Origin: CAVUPF01 sp963777915
Lineage (GTDB): Bacteria; Actinomycetota; Thermoleophilia; Solirubrobacterales; 70-9
Length of the DNA stretch: 64,000 nucleotides
Direction: 5' to 3'
Assembly: GCA_963777915.1 (NCBI GenBank)
Contig: CAVZSH010000005.1
Location: forward strand, 930,001-994,000
Shown: positions 58,683 through 64,000 of the stretch, one piece after another
Layout of the letters: each line of letters opens with the position of its first letter
Position numbering within the stretch: the stretch's first letter is position 1
The notes under the pieces: generated by a model
Seen by the model: the letters and a program-made list of their open reading frames with translations, nothing else
The model's database searches: none
Told to the model about the DNA's origin: nothing
Made by a program: the position numbers and the translations under genes

Positions 58683-59446
58683 GCGACACAAATGAGATCC
58701 GCGAGGCCGTGCGGACCCGCTACGCCGCGGCGGCGCAGAGCGTCGGAGAAGACAACGACGCCGGCAGCTCCTGCCGTGGCCCCGGCAGCGCCACGCTCAC
58801 CGACGAGGAGGCCAAGGTGTTCGGCGCCTCCCTCTATGACGAGACGGCCCGAGGTGAGCTACCCGACACCGCGACGATGGCTTCTCTGGGCTGCGGCAAC
58901 CCAACCGCGGTGGCGGATCTAAACGCGGGAGAGACGGTGCTTGACCTTGGCTCCGGCGGCGGCATCGACGTGCTGCTATCTGCCAAGCGCGTTGGCCCGA
59001 CCGGCAAGGCTTATGGGCTCGATATGACCGATGAGATGCTCGCCCTGGCGCGTGAGAACCAGCGCAAGGCGGGCGTCGAGAACGTCGAGTGGCTGCGCGG
59101 CGAGATCGAGTCGATCCCACTGCCCGCCGAGACGGTCGACCTGGTGATCTCCAACTGTGTCATAAATCTCTCGGGAGACAAGCCGCAGGTCCTGGCCGAA
59201 GCAGCGAGGGTGCTGAAGCCAGGCGGCCATTTCGCTGTCTCCGACGTGATCGCCGATGAGGACATGGACGCCGCCACCCGCGCCGACATGGCCGAGTGGA
59301 CCGGCTGCATCGCCGGGGCGCTGACGCAGCGCGAGTTCGAGGAGGCCCTATTTGCGGCTGGGCTTGAGGACGTGGAGGTCACTGAGACCCACCGGGTCCA
59401 CGACAAAGCCGCCTCGGCGATCATCCGGGCGCGGAAGCCTGCGTAA
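58667..59446 (+). CDS. arsM: Arsenite S-adenosylmethionine methyltransferase
   Basis: A 259-residue class I methyltransferase of the ArsM/AS3MT type that methylates arsenite to volatile or less toxic forms. TAAAGGAG lies 8 bp before ATG 58667. Motif I is ETVLDLGSGGGIDVLLSAKR. Cysteines that bind As(III) are seen in DAGSSCRGPGS, LGCGNPTAVAD and SNCVINLSG. The gene overlaps arsR and is controlled by it. C-terminal helices (FEEALFAAGLEDVEVTETHR) are as in the family. Confidence 0.92.
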   Translation: MADQVSDTNEIREAVRTRYAAAAQSVGEDNDAGSSCRGPGSATLTDEEAKVFGASLYDETARGELPDTATMASLGCGNPTAVADLNAGETVLDLGSGGGIDVLLSAKRVGPTGKAYGLDMTDEMLALARENQRKAGVENVEWLRGEIESIPLPAETVDLVISNCVINLSGDKPQVLAEAARVLKPGGHFAVSDVIADEDMDAATRADMAEWTGCIAGALTQREFEEALFAAGLEDVEVTETHRVHDKAASAIIRARKPA

Positions 59447-59457
59447 GCCTGTCGGTT

Positions 59458-59550
59458 GTGACCGAGTTCCATCTGTTCGATCCGCAGACCTTCTACCGAC
59501 ACTGGGAGGACGCCCAGTGGACGCCGCTTGCGATCTCTGCTGCTGCCTAG
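59458..59550 (+). pseudogene. N-terminal fragment of a gene, ferritin-like style
   Basis: A GTG at 59458 opens a 30-codon frame reading VTEFHLFDPQTFYRHWEDAQ and then WTPLAI, ending in TAG at 59548-59550. The beginning resembles N-termini of ferritin-like R2-type oxidases in actinobacteria, by recall. The rest of the protein is missing, so this looks like a truncated remnant directly after arsM. The 180 bp following it hold no gene. Confidence 0.4.
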
Positions 59551-59701
59551 CTTCGCAACGCTGACTTCACCGACCTCCGCCATCGGCTTTGGGCCGCGCA
59601 GTTTGGCGCCGGACGCCGCGCCCTGCAAGTCCCTGACGGGACTCCTTGCGGCCCTCGCCTTTGGCTCGGGTTCCGGGCTCGCCGTCCGGCGCCTTGCGCG
59701 G

Positions 59702-59727
59702 CCTCCGTCAAGGCCGACGGACGGAGG
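59702..59727 (+). promoter_or_regulatory. Hairpin covering the ribosome-binding site of the sigma-factor-like gene
   Basis: CCTCCGTC (59702-59709) pairs perfectly with GACGGAGG (59720-59727) around a 10-base loop. The right arm is the Shine-Dalgarno (GGAGG at 59723-59727) of the gene starting at 59733. If the hairpin forms in the mRNA, translation would be hindered. Seen in sequence; control is inference. Confidence 0.5.
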
Positions 59728-59732
59728 TCCAC

Positions 59733-60278
59733 ATGTACGCCAGCACCGAGGAGCAGCGCAGGCGCGAGCGAGTCCAGGCGCTCGCCGAGCAGCTCTACCG
59801 CGAGCGCTATCCCTACTTGCTGCGGATCGCGGTCAAGCACGCCGCCAACCGCGAGGACGCCGCTGAAGCTCTCCAGTTCTCGTTCTCCGCGCTGATCGAA
59901 AAGTACGACCCCGCCGGCGGTTCCCCGCCCCTGGCCTGGATCACACTCGTATTGCAGCGTCGATGCTGGGCGCTTCACCGTGAGGCCCACCTCGACCGCC
60001 GCGCCGGCCAGGAGGCCGCCCCGGACTCGGCAGGGCGGAGCTTCGCCGCAGAGTCGATTCCCTCCGGTGACACCGGCCCCGAGCAACTGGTCGAGCTAGT
60101 CGAAGACGCCCGGACACGCCTCGCTGCCCTGAAGCCAGCAGAGCGCCGCGCCCTCAGCCTGATGGCTACCGGCTACAGCTACGCCGAGATCAGCGAGGTG
60201 AACGAGTGGACGTACACCAAAACGAACCGGTGCCTCAGCGAGGGTCGCGCCCGGCTGCGCGAGCTGGCGACTGGGTGA
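59733..60278 (+). CDS. Sigma-70-like RNA polymerase sigma factor (ECF type)
   Basis: A 181-residue protein with a short region 2 (YLLRIAVKHAANREDAAEAL, then QFSFSALIEKYDP) and a region 4 helix-turn-helix (LAALKPAERRALSLMATGYS, then YAEISEVNEWTYTKTNRCLS). Regions are spaced as in small ECF factors, but region 2.4 is weakly conserved, so it may be an atypical or degenerate sigma factor. GGAGG is placed 5 bp before ATG 59733, inside a hairpin. It is not flanked by a clear anti-sigma gene. Confidence 0.8.
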   Translation: MYASTEEQRRRERVQALAEQLYRERYPYLLRIAVKHAANREDAAEALQFSFSALIEKYDPAGGSPPLAWITLVLQRRCWALHREAHLDRRAGQEAAPDSAGRSFAAESIPSGDTGPEQLVELVEDARTRLAALKPAERRALSLMATGYSYAEISEVNEWTYTKTNRCLSEGRARLRELATG

Positions 60279-60466
60279 GGTCGGCCAGGTGGCAGGCCGT
60301 CTCGCTCATCAGTCCCTTCTCGCGAAGGAAGCGGGTCGGCACCGTTTGAGGATCCGAATCGGCAGCCGGATAGCGAAGTGTCGCGTCGCCCCGACTCCAA
60401 ATTTGGCGCTGCAGCATCCCGAGGGATTATGTGGGAGGTTGAGATCCAAACAAGCGAAAGGGCAAT

Positions 60467-60742
60467 ATGCTTTTTGTCACGACGTACAAGATAAAGCCGC
60501 ACCTGACCAAAGATGAGGCCAAGGAGCTGATGGCCGTCTTCGCCAAAGAGGGAACTGGCCCCGGCGTCAAAGCTCACTACGTAACTGCTGACGGCGGCAA
60601 TGGCGTGGTGGTCTCAGAGACTGATGATGTCGCGGGAGCGTACCGCAACATTCTCAACTACACCCAGTGGATCGAGTACGACACCAAGGTGGTGCTGACG
60701 ATCGAGGAGGCCGTTCCGCTTCTTGCCGACGCGATTGCCTGA
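60467..60742 (+). CDS. DUF3303 family protein
   Basis: A 91-residue protein, MLFVTTYKIKPHLTKDEAKE at the start, with a compact alpha-beta fold of the dimeric ferredoxin-like type. The family (DUF3303) has no defined activity that I know. It is preceded by a spacer of 190 bp and followed by a strong hairpin terminator at 60807, so it is probably a single-gene transcript. GAAAGGG just upstream of the ATG is an adequate ribosome-binding site. Confidence 0.8.
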   Translation: MLFVTTYKIKPHLTKDEAKELMAVFAKEGTGPGVKAHYVTADGGNGVVVSETDDVAGAYRNILNYTQWIEYDTKVVLTIEEAVPLLADAIA

Positions 60743-60806
60743 AGTAGGCGACTCGACTGCGGACCTGGTCACGACTAGCCGCAACTTTCGCCAACTTTCG
60801 ATACAA

Positions 60807-60838
60807 CCCCGAGGCCGGGCGAGATCCCGGCCTCGGGG
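60807..60838 (+). terminator. Strong hairpin terminator after the DUF3303 gene
   Basis: CCCCGAGGCCGGG (60807-60819) pairs perfectly with CCCGGCCTCGGGG (60826-60838) around a six-base loop CGAGAT. The 13-bp G/C stem is followed by CTTAAATA, a poor T-run, as is common for actinobacterial terminators. It lies 64 bp after the stop at 60742. Confidence 0.75.
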
Positions 60839-61173
60839 CTTAAATAGAGACGGCAGGTCTCCTCTCGTAGTTCGGACCGGCGTCCATTCGACTGGCGCAG
60901 TGGCCCGCGCAACTGTCGGGCACGCGGACGCTCAGCCGTTCGGCACTGTCTCGTCGGCAACGCTTTCGAGAGGGGTGACGAGGGACGACCGATTCGACGA
61001 TACTCGCCACTGCATGGTCGATTGCGGCAAAGGGCGCCGCGAAACTGGCAGTGCACCGAGCGCTGCCAGGGAGGAGAGAACTCCGAAGCACCTCATGGGC
61101 AAGCGGAAAATGGCATGCTAAAGCCAAATCTTTCCGGCTGATTCCGGCTGTAATCGGCCGAAATCGTGTCTGA

Positions 61174-61195
61174 CTGTGGCACGACTGTGGCACGA
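61174..61195 (+). repeat. Tandem 11-bp repeat CTGTGGCACGA
   Basis: Two perfect adjacent copies of CTGTGGCACGA, again with an 11-bp period, in a gene-free stretch (60839-61285). Just before it, TTCCGGCTG occurs twice, also 11 bases apart (61128 and 61139 region). The layout is like the GGGACAAAGTT pair at the integrase (38175). It could be arm-type sites left by a lost integrase. No integrase gene or tRNA lies next to it. Confidence 0.45.
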
Positions 61196-61285
61196 GATGC
61201 AGACTCACCTGGCGGACCGATCTTTACTCATATATTCGAGAATTAATATTCATGAATAACTGATACATTGCCCTTCACTAACCTC

Positions 61286-61369
61286 GCCCCTGGAGTCCAA
61301 GGAACTTCATTCCTCAGCGACAGGGGCCTCCACCGATAAGACTCTGCGGTGGAGACTCGATCGATCGAG
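61286..61369 (+). promoter_or_regulatory. Hairpin-rich leader upstream of the DoxX-like gene
   Basis: Three consecutive structures: (1) GCCCCTG (61286-61292) with CAGGGGC (61321-61327), enclosing AGGAA (61300-61304) with TTCCT (61310-61314); (2) CTCCACCG (61328-61335) with CGGTGGAG (61347-61354); (3) the 14-bp palindrome CTCGATCGATCGAG (61356-61369). They end 26 bp before the ATG at 61396. The dense, exact pairing fits a structured 5' leader or a regulator-binding region. I recognise no known riboswitch class. Confidence 0.5.
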
Positions 61370-61395
61370 ACTCAGAGCCAGCTTGGAGGCCACTC

Positions 61396-62019
61396 ATGGC
61401 CGCTGGGACCGTGCAGCGCGTTCGCGCCAACTGTCGCCCGAAAGACGTGTTTCGAATCGCCTTCGGGTTGATCTGGTTGATCGACGCCGCCCTCAAGTGG
61501 GAGCCCGCCTTTCGTAATGGATTGACATCGATGGTGAGGGAAGCCGCCCAGGGACAGCCCGGATGGCTGCACGGCTGGTTTCACTTCTGGATCAGCAGCG
61601 TCGCTTCCAACTCTGGATTCTTTGCCTACTCCACCGCGGTGATCGAGACTATGGTCGCGGCTGCTGTGCTGGTCGGCTTCGCGCGCAAGTTCACCTACAT
61701 CGGCGCCGCGCTCTTCAGCGTCTTGATCTGGGCGGTGGGCGAGGGCTTTGGTGGGCCCTACTCGAGCAGCTCGACAGATATCGGCACTGCGGTGATCTAC
61801 GCCGTCGTGTTCATGGGGCTGCTTGCGCTTGACTACGAAACCGCTCCGAGCTGCTTCTGCGTCGACCATCTGATCGAGCGGCGGGTGTCCTGGTGGCATC
61901 GTATTGCCGAGTTTGGACCCCGGGGCAAGCCCGAGAAGCCGGCCGCGCTTCCCGCTTCGCCAGCCGCTACCCCGGTCCCTCCGGTCACGCACGCGCCGGT
62001 GGCGACTCCGAGCCTGTAG
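61396..62019 (+). CDS. DoxX-like membrane protein
   Basis: A 207-residue protein with four membrane helices in the first 150 residues: FRIAFGLIWLIDAALKW, then a helix near 75-95 with AVIETMVAAAVLVGFARK, then YIGAALFSVLIWAVGEGFGG, and AVIYAVVFMGLLALDY. PYSSSSTDIGTAVIYA is a characteristic stretch of this DoxX-like group. The C-terminus is a Pro/Ala-rich tail. The gene has a hairpin-rich leader and is followed 8 bp later by a DUF1579-like gene. The DoxX fold appears in quinone and nitrite/sulphur-related membrane proteins; a specific role cannot be given. Confidence 0.78.
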   Translation: MAAGTVQRVRANCRPKDVFRIAFGLIWLIDAALKWEPAFRNGLTSMVREAAQGQPGWLHGWFHFWISSVASNSGFFAYSTAVIETMVAAAVLVGFARKFTYIGAALFSVLIWAVGEGFGGPYSSSSTDIGTAVIYAVVFMGLLALDYETAPSCFCVDHLIERRVSWWHRIAEFGPRGKPEKPAALPASPAATPVPPVTHAPVATPSL

Positions 62020-62027
62020 GTGGTCCC

Positions 62028-62486
62028 ATGGGCGACGGCGATCAGATGCAACAACACGCTGCGATTTCCGAGCTTGACCCGTTCGAGGCGCTCGTCGGCA
62101 CCTGGACGACCGAGGCAACTCATCCCATATATCCCTCCACGGTGGTGCGCGGCCGAAGCACGTTCGAGTGGCTCGAGGGCAAGCGGTTCCTAATTCAACG
62201 CTCGGTGACCGATCACCCGGAGTTTCCCGACGCGATGGCGGTATTCGGCGTCACCGATGAGCAGCTCTCGATGCACTACTTCGACTCGCGCGGCGTCTAC
62301 AGGGTCTACGCGGTCAGCCTGAGCGACGGGGCATGGAGGTTCTCGCGCGATGCGCCCGGCTTCTCGCAACGGTTCACCGGCACTTTCAGCGACGACGGCA
62401 ACACCATCACCGGTCTTTCGACGTTGTCGAAAGACGGCTCGACCTGGGGCGACGACCTCGCGATCACCTACCGAAGGGCTGCGTAG
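62028..62486 (+). CDS. DUF1579-like lipocalin-fold protein
   Basis: A 152-residue protein with the pattern of DUF1579/THAP4-like beta-barrels: LDPFEALVGTWTTEATHPIY, GRSTFEWLEGKRFLIQRS, FGVTDEQLSMHYFDSRGVYR, and GTFSDDGNTITGLSTLSKDG. Members may carry a hydrophobic ligand; here none can be named. ATG at 62028 lies 8 bp after the DoxX-like stop, so it is part of the same transcript. The frame is open upstream, but only through the DoxX-like gene. Confidence 0.78.
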   Translation: MGDGDQMQQHAAISELDPFEALVGTWTTEATHPIYPSTVVRGRSTFEWLEGKRFLIQRSVTDHPEFPDAMAVFGVTDEQLSMHYFDSRGVYRVYAVSLSDGAWRFSRDAPGFSQRFTGTFSDDGNTITGLSTLSKDGSTWGDDLAITYRRAA

Positions 62487-62684
62487 AAGCCCTGCGTCCT
62501 TTTCAGCGACGAGACTCGATAGCGCGAAGCGCGTCACTCGCTTAGCGCGACGAGCGATGTAAGCGCCGGTTTTTGAATACTGGACCACCTGCGCCGGTCC
62601 AAAATTTACCCCCCGCGCAGCGGGAGGCGTCAGGCCGGGTCCTGACCTCGCCCAATCGAAGAGATCGAGGCAAGGAGGAACAGG

Positions 62685-63298
62685 TGATCGACGTGGAGGG
62701 ATGGGTGGAGATCCGCGAGATCCACCGCCGCACCAGCCTGCACCGGGAAACGATCCGCCGCGCCCTCTCAGACGATCAGCCGCCGCGCTACTGCCGTTAG
62801 GTGCGCCCTCCAAGCTCGACCCCTTCGAGGAGGAGATCGGCCGCATCTTGCGTTCAGACCCGCGCATCCCAACACCCGCATCCGCGAGCTGATCTGTGAG
62901 CTGGGCTATGAGGGAGGCAAGACAATCCTCGACACCTACTTGCGCGAGGTGCGCCCGCGCTTTGCCCCCAAGCGCACCTACCAGCGCACCGTCTACCGGG
63001 CGGCCGAGATCTGTCAGTTCGACCCCTGGGAGCCGAAGGGCGAGATCCCGATCCGTCACGGGCAAATGAGAAGGGGCTGGGTCGTCACCTCAGAGCTTGG
63101 GTTCTTAAGGGCCGCCGCCCTGAGCTTCGCCAAGCAGGCCCCCGACATCCTCTGGGGCATGGGTCGGTGCCTGGCGAAGCTGGGGGCGCTGCCGGAGACC
63201 GTGGTCTTCGACCGCGAGGCGGCGATCGCCACCAGGGGCAAGCCCAGCGATGCCTTCGCCGCCTTCTGCGGCGCCCTGTCGGTCGGCTGGCTGATCTA
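62685..63298 (+). pseudogene. istA: IS21-family transposase (IstA) remnant
   Basis: A broken IstA-like transposase. The first part reads from GTG 62685 with VIDVEGWVEIREIHRRTSLH and a helix-turn-helix, stopping at a TAG near 62799. A second scrap (FEEEIGRILRSDPRIP) and a third (62940-63299) read in other frames. The third has the DDE core: ICQFDPWEPKGEIPIRHGQ and PETVVFDREAAIA, then a stop in SVGWLI. The C-terminal third and istB are missing. The stretch before it, with CTGCGCCGGTCCAAAATTTA, resembles the leader of IS21-type elements. It marks past transposition here. Confidence 0.82.
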
Positions 63299-63531
63299 GG
63301 ACACAGGGCGAGCGATTCCTCGGAGAGGTAACGTCGGTCCGCCAGTCTGCTTGTCACGGCTATTCCAGCTTTGGGAGGCCCTATCCGTTCTCCCTCCAGC
63401 AGTTTTGGGGAGGGTCGGGTGGGATTTGGTGAATCCTCCGCAGGTGGGTCCATGGGCATGGAACTGGCGCCGCAAGCCATTTTTCCTCATCCAGCTGCAG
63501 TTGGATCTCTCGGTACACTGGAACGGTATTC

Positions 63532-64000
63532 TCATCGAGCGCTTGCAGTAACCACTGCAGCAGGAGACGACTCCGTTTGCGTGACGAGGGCTGTGAACGT
63601 TCGCCCGGTGCTACGGCGATACCCGATCTCAAACAAGAAACTCCCCACCAGCGTGACACCGAGCGCGATCGCTGACGTGGGTACCGCCACGATCATGTGA
63701 TCGAACAGGACGACGAACAAAGAAGCACAGGTGACGGCCGAAGCCACGACGGGTATCGCCTTGGCGCCCGTGCTCTTTAGGATCCTTACGTGACCGATAT
63801 TGACCGCCGAGTACACCAAGAGGAAGGCTGCACTTCCCATCGAGGCAACCGCACTCAGGGGAAATAACAGGACGAACACGAGCACCAACCCAGAGGTGAT
63901 AAAGAGTCCCTCAACGTCACGACCCCAGAGCTTGCGATCAAACGCTGGTGGAAGGCCGCCGTTCTTGGCGATCTGATAGGCGACATTCGTCGATCCAAAC
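63532..64000 (-). CDS. Amino-acid permease of the APC superfamily, C-terminal part
   Basis: The frame is open from the window edge, where it reads FGSTNVAYQIAKNGGLPPAF and DRKLWGRDVEGLFITSGL, a hallmark of APC-type amino-acid permeases. It continues with about four more membrane helices (FVLLFPLSAVASMGSAAF; AIPVVASAVTCASLFVVLF; SAIALGVTLVGSFLFEIGYR) to the stop at 63532. About 155 residues are visible; the N-terminal two-thirds lie outside. Substrate unknown. The gap to the IS21 remnant shows no gene. Confidence 0.85.
   Translation of the reverse strand, partial: FGSTNVAYQIAKNGGLPPAFDRKLWGRDVEGLFITSGLVLVFVLLFPLSAVASMGSAAFLLVYSAVNIGHVRILKSTGAKAIPVVASAVTCASLFVVLFDHMIVAVPTSAIALGVTLVGSFLFEIGYRRSTGRTFTALVTQTESSPAAVVTASAR

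Noticed and set aside
61286..61369. Known riboswitch
   Set aside because: No recognisable core of TPP, cobalamin, SAM, ydaO or other familiar classes; only paired arms are clear.

Overview
High-GC chromosomal DNA whose gene content and order point to an actinobacterium of the class Thermoleophilia (Solirubrobacterales-like). The basis is the yebC-ruvCAB-secDF-recJ run, the steA-mctB-GT4-pyrG-M20-DUF3866-xerD run, a type of secreted beta-rich protein familiar in that order, and an arsenic cluster of actinobacterial type. This assignment is inference from gene order and protein style, not from a marker gene.

Layout. (1) 1-7.5 kb: minus-strand housekeeping operon yebC-ruvC-ruvA-ruvB-(zinc ribbon/PAS protein)-secDF fusion-small membrane protein-recJ, with start/stop overlaps. 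(2) 7.5-15.7 kb: an RpiR-type regulator followed by pdxS, pdxT and an M29 aminopeptidase on the minus strand, then plus-strand membrane and secreted proteins and a NodB-type deacetylase. (3) 15.7-38.3 kb: an accessory island ending at a CAT-anticodon tRNA gene. A 153-bp repeat containing the 3' end of such a tRNA occurs at 16.84 kb and 19.34 kb in the same orientation as the intact tRNA at 38.25 kb. A tyrosine integrase and an excisionase-like gene lie beside the intact tRNA. The island reads as stacked integrations. Segment 1 (17.0-19.3 kb) carries a broken vapBC and a protein with a C-terminal TIR-like (CAP12/PF10137 type) domain. Segment 2 (19.5-38.2 kb) carries a HEPN + DUF5343 gene pair, an MmeI-like combined restriction-modification enzyme, a replication-relaxation protein beside a nested perfect inverted repeat, an RCC1-repeat protein, two AT-richer genes, and an NHL-RHS giant gene split by one frameshift. 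A nucleotidyltransferase pair of toxin-antitoxin style lies just outside. (4) 38.3-42.8 kb: Hpt protein, thioredoxin-like lipoprotein, SDR, glycosyltransferase overlapping tRNA-Asn, and a split HNH endonuclease preceded by two LexA-type GAACN4GTTC boxes. (5) 42.8-55.1 kb: minus-strand dnaG-dgt-recO-mutM-xerD-DUF3866-M20-pyrG-GT4-mctB-steA. (6) 55.5-59.5 kb: arsenic cluster with an aquaglyceroporin-type channel, LMW-PTP-type arsenate reductase, phosphoesterase, ArsR and ArsM. (7) 59.5-64 kb: sigma-70-like factor, DUF3303 protein, a strong terminator, a hairpin-rich leader before a DoxX-like membrane protein, a DUF1579-like protein, a broken IS21-type transposase and the 3' end of an amino-acid permease.

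The best candidates for undescribed biology are the HEPN/DUF5343 pair, the TIR-like protein with a winged-helix-like N-terminus, the replication-relaxation gene beside the nested inverted repeat, and the hairpin-rich leader at 61.3 kb. No rRNA genes and no CRISPR array were seen.
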